Position numbers and translations under genes: made by a program
Assembly (NCBI GenBank): GCA_029204225.1
Contig: CM055109.1
Span: 6,406,911 to 6,470,910 of the forward strand
DNA: 64,000 nt
Direction of reading: 5' to 3'
Origin: Diphasiastrum complanatum
Lineage: Eukaryota > Streptophyta > Lycopodiopsida > Lycopodiales > Lycopodiaceae
Notes under the pieces: generated by a model
Told to the model about the DNA's origin: nothing
Database searches by the model: none
The model's input: the letters and a program-made list of their open reading frames with translations, nothing else
In this document: piece by piece, positions 11,365 through 23,059 of the stretch
Numbering within the stretch: position 1 is the first letter of the stretch
How the letters are laid out: every line of letters starts with the position of its first letter

Positions 11365-11376
11365 GCTCTGATACCA
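11365..11376 (-). promoter_or_regulatory. Copia-A primer-binding site, initiator tRNA-Met type
   Basis: The reverse complement is TGGTATCAGAGC, the standard Ty1/copia PBS, directly adjoining the 5' LTR. Confidence 0.95.
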
Positions 11377-12031
11377 TGTGAAAAATACAGATCCTAAGTG
11401 GATCTAAACTCCAAGATCATTGGCTTGAATGCTTGCACTCCAAACTACATAAGCTAGGAATTGGCAACACATTCTATGCTACCTAGAATGCAAAGAACTT
11501 GATCAAAAAGCATTTATCACAAATGGAAACTTCCATTAACATCAAGTGCGGCCCAAAATAGCATTATACAGTCCATAATACATCAGCCTACCACTTTTGG
11601 AAAGCACCTAAGATCATACACAATAGCTTGAAGACAATACACACAACAATGCTCTCAATGGAGGAAGAAACAATGACAATGATCTATTGATCTCAATGAA
11701 GCATACAAAAGGTTTCTCCAACCTGTTCTCCATGACTTCCCTACTATTTATGGATGAGGAAGATGACTCTCTCTCCTCTCTCTAGAAGGTACTTGACCCT
11801 AGATATTCCCTATATAGGAAAAATAGCTAAAAATGGCTTATATGACCAAAATACATCAAAATGGTCTCATTTTGAAGGGTATGAAGTTTGACACTTCATC
11901 ATACTGAAAAAATACAGTAAATAAAAACATTGTGGCCTGGTTCACACGTGTGAAACTCCAGAACCAAAACTATTTACAATTTTAGCCAATTTAGGCCTCA
12001 AACTAGCTAGGAAATGTTGACAATTTTCACA
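11377..12031 (-). repeat. Copia-A 5' LTR
   Basis: 655 bp, identical by eye to 5602-6256, with the TATA-like element at 11744-11753 and CACACGTGTG at 11942-11951. Confidence 0.97.
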
Positions 12032-12036
12032 GTTAT
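12032..12036. repeat. Right TSD of Copia-A (gttat)
   Basis: Exact match to 5597-5601. Removing the element plus one copy restores the Copia-B reading frame across the site. Confidence 0.95.
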
Positions 12037-14285
12037 TGTGAGCCAAATTAAGGAGCCTATAAGACTTCTAAAAAGTGTGATGTCCTCGAAGGATCTTTCA
12101 TCACCTTTGTTAGAGTCCTTTCATTTTGCTCCATATGTGTTTCTATACTCTTACAATTCAACATATTGAACTTTTTTAACATTGAAAGAGCATACTTAGA
12201 TTGACATACAGAAGCTTTATCTTTAAGAAAGTCAATCTCTAATCCTAGAATATAGTGAATTTTTCCAAGATCTTGCACCTTGAACTCTTTTTCAAGTGCA
12301 ATCTTGGTTTCCTCAACTAACTTGATACAACTTCCTGTCAGAATGATATCATCAACATAAATAAGAAGGATGACAATATCTTTATCAAAAAACTTGACAT
12401 ATAAGGAAGGATCGTAGTTACTAAGATTGAATCCTAGTGACTCAAGAAAGGTGTTAAGTCAAGAATACCATGACCTTGGAGCTTGTTTTAATCCATATAA
12501 ACTTTTGAAAAGCAAGCAAACTTTTCCTTTATCATGGATGAACCCAATAGGTTGATCCATATAGATCTCTTCTTCTAGATAGCCATTTAGAAATGCATTA
12601 GAAACATCTAGTTGAAGAATTTGCCAATTGAATAAACAAGCAAGAGAAATTATGATTCTAATTGACACCATCTTTGCAACTGGGGCAAAGGTCTCCTCAT
12701 AATCAAGTCCATATACTTGAGCAAAGCCTTTAGAACAAAGCCTAGCCTTGTACTTGTTGATTGTGCCATCTTGATTATACTTGACTTGAAAAACCCATTT
12801 ACAACCAATGGTATGCTTGTTGGATGGAAGATCCACAAGCTCCCAAGTATTATTGGCCATCAAAGCATCATATTCCTCCTTCATGGCAAGGTACCATTAC
12901 TTTGAGTTGATAGCATCATATACATCCTTCGGCTCCTCATGAGAAATAAAATAGGCACAATTAGTGGAGTTGATTTTCACTTGCTTTTCTCTATTTTCAT
13001 AGGTAAGCCTTCTAGGCTTGGATCTTTCTCTTTGAGATCTCCTTGGTGAAAAAATTCGAGGTGACTCCTCCTCAAATCTCGGCCCCATCTCTCCATGATG
13101 ATCTTCAAGGGTGATGATTGGAGTATATTTGTGAGAGTTTTTGAACTCGACCTTCTCAAGAATGAATTTTTGATCCTCATGGAATATAACATCTCTACTC
13201 TCAATTGTAGTTGAGATAGAGGGAACATAGATTCTGTAAGCTTTCTTGTTGGATGCATATCCAACCATGATTCCGTTAACAGAATTAGGATCATCTCTTT
13301 TCCTTGTTTCCAAGGGCATATTAACAAAGCAAGTATAACCAAAAACTCTAAGGTGATCTACCTTAGGTTTCTTCTGAAACAAGACTTCAAAAGGTGTTTT
13401 TCCAGCAAGAGCATTGTGAGGTAATCTATTGCACAAATAGTTTGCACAATTTATAGCTTCATCCCAATATTTAATAGGCAAAGAAGCTGCTACTCGAATT
13501 GCTTTAGCACATTCACATAAAGATCTGTTTTTCCTCTCAGCTACTCCATTTTGGGATGGAGAATAGGCACAAGAAAATTCTCTCTTTATTCCTTCACCTT
13601 CACAATAATTATGAAACTTTTTGGAGATATATTCACCTCCTCCATCACATCTTAAAGCTTTAACTTTCCAAGAAAACTGTTTTTTTACATAAATTTTGAA
13701 GATAAGGAAGTGATAAAAAACCATAGCCTTTGAAGACAGTAGATACAACCAAGTGTATCTAGTAAAGTCATCAATAAAGGTGACAAAACATGTTGCACCA
13801 CCAATACTTTTAGAAGAGGAAAAATGTACATCTGAATGTATGAGTTCCAATGGATAAGTAATCTTTATAAAAAGACTTCTGATATGGCTTTTTGTGTGAC
13901 TTTGCAATGGCACAAGCCTCACAAGGTTTGAAATCTTTAGAAAGAGATTTTGGAAGACCAATAGCATTCTCCTTCTTAACCATAGAAGACATGGATGTAA
14001 AGTTGGGATGTCCCAACCTTCTATGCCATAGCTCCTCCTTAGATAACAAAGCAACTTCACAAAGGCTTGCATTCTCATAAGAATTCAACTTAAAATTTCC
14101 ACCACATCTAGTTCCATTAGCAAGTATCTCATCTTTTCTCTTAATAAAACAAGTATTGGAGTTGAACTTTACATCACAACCATTATCAAGCAACTTTCCC
14201 ACACTAATTAAGTTCTTTGTAAGTTTTGGAATGAAAAGAACATTAGAAAGTGCAAGAACTTTTGAAGAAGCAAGTTTCAATGGAA
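12037..14285 (-). pseudogene. Copia-B middle part: integrase, RT and start of RNase H
   Basis: Read on the minus strand from 14285: ELWHRRLGHPNF (GAG-pre-integrase), CEACAIAKSH, a frameshift near 13850, then integrase LIHSDVHFSSS, FIDDFTRYTW, RCDGGGEY and NGVAERKN (all three catalytic acids present). Next come the PRRSQRERSKPRRLTYE linker and RT with GCKWVFQVK, NAFLNGYLEEEIYMDQP, SLYGLKQAPRSWYS, a stop near 12459, then ILLIYVDDIILTG. The sequence has further shifts near 12060-12120. Copia-C interrupts it at 14286 between protease and GAG-pre-integrase. Confidence 0.92.
14281..14285. repeat. Left TSD of Copia-C (tggaa)
   Basis: Exact match with 20091-20095. Confidence 0.95.
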
Positions 14286-14933
14286 TGTGAAAGATTCAAC
14301 TAGTTTCATTACATTTTGCAATATTTCCATATTTGGCATATTGAGGCCAAAACTTGTTTTCGACTTAGAGGTTGACTTTTCAAAGTTCATTAGTCTAAAT
14401 TTCATTTGAATAAACACTTTTTGAAAGTGTGGGAAAGATAGAATGCGAGTTTGAGGATTCAATTTGAATAAGTTGGGTACATTGAATCTAGACCCAAAAT
14501 TGGTAGGGTTAGCATTTTGGTGGGAAAGCCAAGTTGCCAAATAGGGTTTGGACCTGTTATAAAAGGATGTAACTCGTGGAGAGAGTCATCTTCTCTCTTC
14601 TTTATCTCATTTCATGCTTGTACATGGTTCTCTTGGGTTCTACTATCCATTGGTGCACTATCTTGGTGATTGCTTGCAATTCTATGTGTAGAATGATCTA
14701 TATTTGCTATTTTTGGATCCACACGTGTGAAATACAGTAGCTTGATGGTTTTGTACGGACAGCAATAGTACATAATCATTTCATTCAAGGTTGATCAAGT
14801 TCTATTAGTGTTTGCATCTCAAATTGTGTGTAGATGCTGATTTTTCTACATTGGTGAAATTGGTAGTGTATTTCTCTTTCTAACCAAAGATCATTCAAGT
14901 AGATTGGATCTTAAGGATTTAAAATCTTTCACA
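14286..14933 (+). repeat. Copia-C 5' LTR
   Basis: TGTGAAAGATTC to TCTTTCACA, 648 bp. It has a TATA box TTATAAAAGG at 14557-14566, CACACGTGTG at 14720-14729 and, about 20 bases further, GTACGGACAG, a block shared with the Copia-D LTR. Confidence 0.96.
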
Positions 14934-14945
14934 TGGTATTAGAGC
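14934..14945 (+). promoter_or_regulatory. Copia-C primer-binding site (one mismatch)
   Basis: TGGTATTAGAGC, differing from TGGTATCAGAGC by C to T; directly follows the LTR. Confidence 0.88.
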
Positions 14946-15532
14946 TTGTGTTTCAGGTTATGAAGGAGGAAATCAGATCTATCAATGATTTGGTGAAGAT
15001 ATCAAGTCTAGAGCATGCTAGAGAGGATTCTACACCAAAATCAGATTTTTTGCTTTTGTAGATTGGATCTTTTGTAGATCAAAACACTAAATAGGCAATA
15101 TACTTGTTCAATTTTGTTTTTTAAATTCACATGCTGGATTTGGCCGATTTTTGGATCATTGATTCAGCCTAAGTGGTGGCTTATAGATTGCATATCAAAT
15201 TTTCAGCATTTGCATGTAGATTTGAAATAGTCAATTTTTTATGATTTTGTCAAAACCCTAATTTTGATTGGATCTCTAGATAGTGAGGTTGCTGGACTTC
15301 ATTTGAGTGTGTTTCAATCTTAGAAAGTGGCAAAAGTCATTAGATTGAGGATAGATCATAGGTTGATCAAAATTCCATAATTCTATGTGTTGATTTACTT
15401 GGATAAGTGCTAGAAGAGAATTTGTGAGATAGTTTCAAATCTTGGTGATTTCTTTTGAAAGCATTTGTTGTTGTTCAAATGAGTGCTTTGTGCATTGAAA
15501 CAAGCTGAAAGAGAATATCAGGTCATTGCTAC
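14946..15532 (+). other. Copia-C untranslated leader
   Basis: About 590 bp between PBS and gag ATG. It contains no coding signal. T-rich runs and the phrase around GTGTTTCAATCTTAG are also seen in the Copia-D leader (about 27057), suggesting related families. Confidence 0.7.
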
Positions 15533-18500
15533 ATGGCAACCTCAATTGGAGTCATGTTGGAAGCCAATGATAGGCTTACCTCAAGTAACTATTCATTATG
15601 GAAAGTGAGGATGGAGTCACTTATTGAGATGTATGATGTCTTGGATATTGTTGTAGGTTTGGAGGAGAGACCAGAAACACAACAAGATCAATTGAGGTAT
15701 GACAAGAGGGCCAAGAAGGCTCTACACATGATAAAGATGAATGTTACCAATGAACTTCTCAAGGAAGTTGGTAAGTGCACATCATCTTTGGAAGCTTGAA
15801 ATTCATTGAAGAAGCTTTATGAATCCAAGTCTGCTTCTAGAGTGTTGACTCTAAGAAGGCAAATCTTTTCTTGTTTGCAAAAGAACGAAGAAAGTCCAAG
15901 TACTTTTGTTTTGAGAATGAAAGCATTGAATGATGAGTTAGCTTGTATAGATGAAAGCATTAAGGAAGGAGAGCTTATTCAAGTGATTCTTAATGGCTTG
16001 TTGGATGCTCATGCTAACATTGTTCAAAGTATTGCTATTCAAAAGACTTTGCCAAGTTTGATGGATCTTCAGGAGATCTTGATCAATGAGGAATATAGGC
16101 TTCAAGCAAGAGGTGGATCTACATCGACACTTCAAGAGGATGCTATGTTCACAAAGGGCAAATTCAAGGGCAAAACCAAAAGCAAGTGGTCTAAAGAGCA
16201 AGATCAAGTGGATGTTTCTTCAAGTGGCAAAAAGAATGATAGATCAAAGATCAAGTGCTTCTATTGTGGCATCAAAGGACACTTTGCAAGTGAGTGCTAC
16301 AAGAAGAAGAGAGATCAAGGAGACAAGCAAGGTATTCCTACTCTTGATGAGGATGGTTTGGATGTGCAAGATGCAAATGATGATGCTTTTGTGATGTCTT
16401 CATGTATGCTTGCTAATGATGGAGATCTAGATCCTTGGTGGATTGATAGTGGAGCAAGTTCACACATGACCTTTCACAAAGAGTACTTCACTTCTTTGTT
16501 GGCATATGGAGATGACAAGAGGGTGATCTACACGGCCAATGATGGTGAGTGTGCAATCAAAGGGATTGGCACAATTCCTATTTCTCTCTCTACAAATAGG
16601 AATGTTCATTTGGAGGATGTCTTGTTTATTCCATCTATTACCAAGAATTTGCTTAGTGTGAGTCAAATGCTAAGTAAGGGCCTCAAGGTGGAGTTTGATG
16701 GAGATGCTTGTTTGATCAAAAGGAAGGATGTCTTGATTGGAAAAGGTAAAAGGCAAGGGAAGTTGTTAAAACTTGATGCTTGTGTTATTGCTAACCAAAT
16801 TGGATGTGTTGCAAGGGAGCAAATTTCTATTCAAGAGGTTTGGCACAAAAGGATGGGACACCTCAACTTCAAGTCATTGGAGGTAATGGCAAGGAAGAAG
16901 GTTGTGATTGGTCTTCCAAGTTCCTTAAGTAATGACAAGCATGTTTGTGAGTCTTGTGCTTTGTCTAAGTCACATAGACTACCTTATACTAGATCTATTT
17001 CTAGATCTACAAAGCCTTTTCAACTTGTACATTCGGATATTCATGGATTTACTACAATTAGCAATAGTGGAGCTAAGATGTATGTAGCATTCATTGATGA
17101 TTTTAGTAGATTTTGTTGGATCTATCTACTAAAGAGCAAGGATGAAGTGTATGATGTCTTTGTCAAGTTCAAGAATGCAAGGGAGAACCAATTCTCCACA
17201 AAGATCGAGTGCTTGAGAGGTGACAATGGTGGTGAGTACATATCTAACAAGTTCAAGGCCTTTTGTGATGAGCATGGGATCAAGAGGGAGTATACAACAT
17301 AAAGGACCCCACAACAAAATGGAGTGGATGAAAGGAAGAATAGAACTTTATGTGAAAGTGCTAAAGCTATGAGGTTAAGTGCTAATCTTGACAAACCATT
17401 TTGAGATCAATCTTTGTTGTGTGCCAATTTCTTGTGCAATAGGTGGCCGAGTGCTATTTTGGATGGAAGGACACCTTTTGAGATGCTATTCAAGAGGAGG
17501 CCGAGTGTCAACTTTCTAAGAACCTTTGGATGCACATGCTATGTCAACATTACTCTTGATGATAGGACCAAGGAGGATCCATCTTCAAGAAGAGGTATTT
17601 TTGTTGGATATAGTGAGGTGAGTAAAGCCTACAAGGTTTACATTCCTTCTACTAACAAAGTGATTGCTGGTAGAGATGTCATTTTTGATGAGGGAAACAT
17701 TCCAAAGGTGTCTTTAAGCATGATTGATGGTAAAGTAGATGGATCTAACATTCTTGATGTTGATGAGAAGGATCCTACTTTGGATGGTGGTGATGATGGA
17801 CCTTCATCAAGTCAAAAGCCAAGGAGAACATCAAGAGAAAGAAAAGTACCTTCAAGGTTCACATATGATCAAAAGGGTAAGCAAGTAGTTTCTGGAAATT
17901 ATGTTGCTTTCCTAACCTCTTTGGATGAGCCTACAAGTGTAGATCAAGCAAGGAAAGAAGAGGAGTGGATCCAAGCAATGGATCTTGAGTATCAAGCTCT
18001 TATGAAGAATGGAACATGGAGATTGGTGGAGTTGCCTAAGGACAAGAAAGCTATTGGATGCAAATGGATCTTCAAGGTGAAGACAAACCAAGATGGATCT
18101 ATCAACAAGTACAAGGCAAGGTTAGTGGCAAAAGGATATGTTCAACAACAAGGAATTGACTATGATGAGACCTTTGCACCCGTGGCAAAGATGGTAAGCA
18201 TTCGAGTCATCATTTCACTTGCTACACTTTATGGATGGGATCTATGGCAAATGGACATTTCAAATGCATTCTTGAATGGTGATCTTGAGGAGGAAGTATA
18301 CATGGAGCAACCCGAGAGCTACATCTCATCAACAAAGCCAAATCATGTGTGTCTTCTACAAAAGAGTTTGTATGGCCTTAAGCAAGCACCAAGGAGTTGG
18401 TATGCTAAGCTTAACACTTTTTTACTCTCTCAAGGCTTTGTTATGAGTGAGTATGATCATTCACTTTATTATAGGTTTGCTGGAAATGATGTTACCATCT

Positions 18501-19440
18501 TGCTAATCTATGTGGATGATATCATCTTGAGTGGTGGGGACAATCAAGATGTGGAGGATATCAAGAATGCTCTTAAGAAGGAGTTTGAGGTGCATGATCT
18601 TGGTAATTTGCATTACATTTTAGGAATAGAAGTCATTAGATCTTCTCAATCTACTTTCATTTGTCAAGTATGCTAATTCTATTCTAGAAAGATTTCATAT
18701 GGTAGATGCAAAAGCTATTGATACACCTATGGAGTCTCATGTAAAGCTTACTATAAGAGGTAATGAAAGATCCTTCAAGGACATTACTCTCTATAGAAAG
18801 CTAGTTGGTTCACTCATCTATCTAACCATTACTAGACCTGATCTAAGCTATTGTGTTGGAAGATTGAGTCAATTCATGCAAGATCCTAGTGAGGAGCATT
18901 GGAAGCTAGGAAAGCTAGTTTTGAGGTACATCATTGGAACTCGAGATTTTGGCATATTGTATGAGGGATCATCACCTAATCTTTTCGGATTTTCAGATTC
19001 GGACTATGCTGGAGATGTAATGGATAGGAAATCCATTAGTTCTTATTGTATTTTCATAGGTGATGGAGCTATATCATGGATGTCAAAGAAACAAGCCACT
19101 ATCTCATTGTCATCTAGTGAGGCCGAGTACAAAGCTCTTACACATTGCACAAAGGAGATGGTATGGATCAAGAAGATGATCAAGGATCTTCACTTGCTGG
19201 ATTTTTCAAAGAGCCCAATCATCTTTTGTGACAATCAATCAGCCCAAAGAATGGCATCCAATCCTATCTTTCATGCGAGGAGCAAGCATATTGAGATACA
19301 ATATCATTTTTTGAGGGAGCGAGTCATTGCAAAGGAGGTGGAGCTTCAACATGTGTCTTCAAGGGAATGTGTAGCTGATATCTTACCAAAGCATTGGGAA
19401 AAGACTTGTTCATGAAGCATAGGACTTCACTTGGAGTATT
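15533..19440 (+). pseudogene. Copia-C gag-pol, three premature stops and two frameshifts
   Basis: Starts at ATG 15533 (MATSIGVML). Domains: Gag, zinc knuckle CFYCGIKGHFASEC (about 16255), protease IDSGASSHMT (about 16442), GAG-pre-integrase HKRMGHLNF, integrase HSDIHGF and RGDNGGEY, linker, RT with LLIYVDDIILSGG (about 18506), RNase H FSDSDYAGD, SSSEAEYKAL, FCDNQSAQ. Lesions seen: TGA for Trp at 15797-15799, TAA at 17300-17302 just before RTPQQNGV, TGA for Trp at 17402-17404, a frameshift near 18668 in FICQ(E)KYA, and a one-base loss near 19384 in ADIFTKALGKD. NGVAERKN reads NGVDERKN. The frame between lesions is otherwise well kept. Confidence 0.95.
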
Positions 19441-19465
19441 ATCAAAGTCTATGCTAAAACTAGTT

Positions 19466-19475
19466 CAAGAGGGAG
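19466..19475 (+). promoter_or_regulatory. Copia-C polypurine tract
   Basis: CAAGAGGGAG abuts the 3' LTR, equivalent to the Copia-A and Copia-D tracts. Confidence 0.85.
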
Positions 19476-20090
19476 TGTGAAAGATTCAACTAGTTTCATC
19501 ACATTTTGCAATATTTCCATATTTAACATATTGAGGCCAAAACTTGTTTTAGACTTAGAGGTTGACTTTTCAAAGTTCATTAGTCTAAATTTCATTTGAA
19601 TAAACACTTTTTGAAAGTTTGGGAAAGATAGAATGCGAGTTTGAGTAGATTCAATTTGAATAAGTTGGGTACATTGAATCTAGACCCAAAATTGGTAGGG
19701 TTAGCATTTTGGTGGGAAAGCCAAAGGATGTAACTCGTGGAGAGAGTCATCTTCTCTCTTCTCTATCTCATTTCATGCTTATACATGGTTCTCTTGGGTT
19801 CTACTATCCATTGATGCACTATCTTGGTGATTGCTTGCAATTCTATGTGTAGAATGATCTATATTTGCTATTTTTGGATCCACACGTGTGAAATACAGTA
19901 GCTTGCTGGTTTTGTACGGACAGCAACAGTACATAATCATTTCATTCAAGGTTTAGGGTTTAGGGTGTTTGCATCTCAAATTGTGTGTAGATGCTGATTT
20001 TTCTACATTGGTGAAATTGGTAGTGTATTTCTCTTTCTAACCAAAGATCATTCAAGTAGATTGGATCTTAAGGATATGAGATCTTTCACA
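19476..20090 (+). repeat. Copia-C 3' LTR with TATA deletion and telomere-like patch
   Basis: 615 bp. Against the 5' LTR it lacks 30 bp including the TATA box (junction near 19723). At 19951-19967 it carries GTTTAGGGTTTAGGGTG where the 5' LTR has unrelated sequence. Confidence 0.95.
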
Positions 20091-20095
20091 TGGAA
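20091..20095. repeat. Right TSD of Copia-C (tggaa)
   Basis: Exact match with 14281-14285. Copia-B coding (sense GIGNIP side) resumes immediately. Confidence 0.95.
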
Positions 20096-21177
20096 TGTTG
20101 CCAATTCCTTCTATTGGACACTCATGATCATTAGCTATGTAAATAGATCTCTTGAGTCCTTTAAAAGGTAAGATTGAGTCAAATGACTCCTTTGAACAGC
20201 ACATATGTGAAGAGGCTCCACTGTCTATGTACCTAAGCTCTATCTTTCTTGAAAGGTGATGAAGAAAGACTGGACACCATAAGTGATCCTTCTCCATCAC
20301 TTGCAATAGAATTTTCTTCAATCTCTTTGGAGAGATTAGCTTGCTTGAGTTGGTTTTTCTTCTTAAAGCAATTAGAGGCATAGTGCCCCTTTTTGCCATA
20401 GAAGAAGCACATCACTTTCTTCTTCTTGGTTTTTGAGTTAGAGGGATGAGCTATTTCATCCTCTTCACCATCTTGATCTCGATCTTTGGCTTTGTCTTTG
20501 TTGTATGCTTGAGAAAATTGGTTCTTACTCCTTCCTTTATGCTTGTCTTTGACAAAGAGGGCTTTGTCACTTCCACCATGCTCAAGTTTGTTCATCTTGG
20601 AAAGTTTATAGCTTTGCCTAGATTCTTTAGAAATAAGAATTCCTTGGAGAGCTTCTAGATTAGGCAACTCCTCCTTAATAACAAAAGACTGAACAAGATT
20701 ATCTAGTCATCTTTCAAGCCATTTAAAATGACTTGAACTAGCTCATCTTGGTTAATAGTAACACCAACACAGGAAAGCTCTCTATGTAAATCTTTAACTC
20801 TCATAACATAGTTAGATGCACTCTCTTCACTTCTTTGGAAACTTTGGAAAATCTGATTCCTAAGAGTGAGTATTCTAGAAGTATTATTTGCTTCATAGAT
20901 GGTCTTTATCCCAAGCTTATTTGGATGTAGTGCAAGATCCTATCTCTCTCAAAATTTCATTAGATACATTCATCTTAATGAAATGTAGAGCCATTCTAGC
21001 TCTCTTCTTATATTTAGGAATTTCAACCTGTGCTTGAGGCTCCTCCTCAACACCAAGCACAATATCCATAACATCCTGGAGTATCAAAACAGACTCCATT
21101 CTTAACTTCCAAATTGAGTAATTAGAAGTGTTTAGTCTTTCACTGGCTTCTAGAAGATATCCTCCCTGAGATGCCAC
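20096..21177 (-). pseudogene. Copia-B gag and protease start
   Basis: From ATG at 21177: MASQGGYLLEASERL and WKLRMESVLILQDVMDIVLGVEEEP (Gag N-terminus), broken near 20917-20700 by frameshift or stops. Then PNLEALQGILISKE and a basic region, a zinc knuckle degraded to CFFYGKKGHYASNC (third Cys position Tyr), a further frameshift, and protease YIDSGASSHMCCSKE. The reading frame stops at the Copia-C junction. Confidence 0.9.
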
Positions 21178-21915
21178 TATAATGAAGACTTCTTAGTTAT
21201 TGGATTGAGATATGTTTGAGCTTGTTCCTATCAGACTTAGAGTTGCTACTCTCTTTCACTATAGGTATTTTCAAGGTTGAACTACCTTCCTATGTGAAAC
21301 ACTTGCAACTATATTTGAGATGAATCTCAAATATTCCACAAGACAAGTTATCTAGATCAGACACAAAAAGTGGTTTAAGACACTTTGGCTGGTTTGAATC
21401 CTACTTTTGGCACATGTGAAATGCTTCAAAAGAAAACACTATTGACACTCAGAAGACTCAAAGGGTGTTCAAATACTTCAAACTCAGTCTTGATCTACAG
21501 TTTCTTGTGTTGGATGCTCAAAACAATCAGAACAAAGTATAATCGAATTAAATCAAAATGTTGTCACTCGGATTTTGGAACTATCCCTATCCTCTTTAAG
21601 AGCTTATAACTCTTACTAGACACATCAGATTTAGTTGATTTTAATTTTTATGGAAAGTACAAATCAAATGCTTTTCATCAAGCTATAACACTGCTATCTT
21701 TGGATCTATAAGTAAGGAGAAAATTTTGATTTTCACATGTGCGAAATTCCAGAATTCCATACTACCTCAATTCAGGTCTAAAAATTCAGTTCAAGTCCGA
21801 TTTGATCCAAATACACTTCAGAGAAAGGTTAGAAAAATGCAAAACTGCTTTTTTGCTTGATTTAGCTCTCAGTTTCTTGTACAATCAGAATTGTTATCAT
21901 GCAAAGCTTAATGAG
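21178..21915 (-). other. Copia-B untranslated leader
   Basis: About 740 bp between PBS and gag start; no gene seen. Short + strand frames here are antisense and unsupported. Confidence 0.65.
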
Positions 21916-21927
21916 GCTCTGATACCA
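21916..21927 (-). promoter_or_regulatory. Copia-B primer-binding site
   Basis: Reverse complement TGGTATCAGAGC next to the 5' LTR; standard initiator-Met type. Confidence 0.94.
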
Positions 21928-22652
21928 TGACAAAATTTCCAAAATTCACACGTGTAGGGAATGTCCACAAGAGCTAATGATCTTAATTAAGCTTTGTGAT
22001 TGGCACTATAACCTGATTCTAGATTGATCAACAAAATCTAGTTCAGAAGTAATGGCTTATTCACAATCTATCATGCTAATCAATAGAATATAATAGCAAT
22101 GAATCAAAGAATGAATAAAAGTACAATACTTCAGTGTATGAGCATTAGCCTCAACACGAGTTAGAGAGAGAGAGAGCTAGAGAGATAACAAAGAATATCT
22201 GTTTAGATCGAGAATGGCATGAGATAGCTACAAAACTTTGGTTCTTCATCATTGATTGTGTGGAGAGCTACAAATATTTATGGAGTTTGAGGTAGCTCGA
22301 GGTAGAACCACATCTATCCATTCCAAAATGACATCTAGAGTCTATGTGACATTTGTCACTTGTCATGCGTGAAATCCTACCAACTTTTTACAAGTGTACT
22401 AGTTCTAACTAGAAATGCACTTACAATTAATGCATGTGAATTGCCATGAGTTTCTACAAGCATAATCATGCTAATTCTATGTCTACAAACTATATGCAAG
22501 TTGCATTTATCAAATTAGATAATACATAACCATGTAGCTCGAGTTCTATGTAGTCCAAACTTGGCATTTTGCATTAATGAGCTACATACTTGCATGGTAC
22601 AACATTTGTAGCAAGCCAAGAAATCAATATGGATTATTTTTCAATTTTAACA
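21928..22652 (-). repeat. Copia-B 5' LTR
   Basis: 725 bp, matching 4149-4947 with indels. The palindrome at its + strand left end is altered here to CACACGTGTA. Confidence 0.93.
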
Positions 22653-23059
22653 GTTATGCTTGTGAAATTCCATATTCCCTCCCTCGAGTAGCCTACAACC
22701 TTGAGCTCGATACTCCTCAGAATCTAGCAAATAGGTTATTCCATCTGGAGCAACTCTGTGAAACATGATGGTTCAGCATCCATGCTCAACAAGTCCACAA
22801 ACGACGACAAAAAGCATGGCATGATCGATCATTGAAACTTAAAGATTTCCAGGTGGGCGATAAGGTCCTGCTATACTAGGCCAAAGCCTTCAAAGGAAAA
22901 CTGAAATTTTCAGGCCAAGGACCTTATGTCATAAAAAAATTCTTTGCCTCTGGATATGTTCAACTCCAAACCCTTCAAGGCGATGTCCTCAACACTGTGG
23001 TCAATGGGAGTCGACTGAGAAAGTACAACGAACCCTGCTTTTATCTTGATATGTATTAG
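22653..23059 (+). pseudogene. Gypsy-1 pol, second part: integrase C-terminus
   Basis: Continues the frame interrupted by Copia-B: EAI then MLVKFHIPSLRVAYN, KRRQKAWHDRSLK, FQVGDKVLLY, stop, AKAFKGKLKFSGQGPY, and VVNGSRLRKYNEP, ending at TAG near 23059. This is the usual gypsy integrase C-terminal region (compare Gypsy-2, 34043-34360). No chromodomain is visible. Stops at about 22767 and 22877 interrupt it. Confidence 0.88.

Larger units (their letters stand above)
5602..12031 (-). mobile_element. Copia-A: full-length Ty1/copia element with LTRs identical by eye, inserted in Copia-B
   Basis: The two 655-bp LTRs (5602-6256, 11377-12031) appear identical by eye. They enclose a PBS (11365-11376), a leader, one intact 1317-codon gag-pol frame and a polypurine tract. 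The 5-bp TSD gttat is at 5597-5601 and 12032-12036. It splits the RNase H/RT part of Copia-B. Identical LTRs imply a recent insertion. The integrase of this copy carries a catalytic Asp to Asn change (see the gene entry), so it may not be autonomous. Confidence 0.97.
14286..20090 (+). mobile_element. Copia-C: full-length but disabled Ty1/copia element, inserted in Copia-B
   Basis: LTRs 14286-14933 and 19476-20090 flank a variant PBS and a degenerate gag-pol. The exact TSD tggaa is at 14281-14285 and 20091-20095. The orientation is opposite to Copia-B. The LTRs differ by a 30-bp deletion and by a replaced patch, and gag-pol has three stops and two frameshifts, so it is clearly older than Copia-A or Copia-D. 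Confidence 0.96.
4149..22652 (-). mobile_element. Copia-B: complete but decayed Ty1/copia element, host of Copia-A and Copia-C
   Basis: Bounded by two LTRs (4149-4947 and 21928-22652) beginning TGACAAAATTTCC and ending TTTTAACA on the + strand. The flanks are attat (4144-4148) and gttat (22653-22657), a TSD with one substitution. It lies in the integrase C-terminal part of Gypsy-1, whose frame resumes at 22653. Removing Copia-A and Copia-C leaves about 6.3 kb, normal for a copia element. The gag-pol frame has several frameshifts, and the LTRs differ by indels (799 against 725 bp), so this is an old insertion. It lies on the strand opposite to Gypsy-1. Confidence 0.93.

Noticed and set aside
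19951-19967. True telomere or subtelomeric position
   Set aside because: Only a little over two units, embedded in an LTR.
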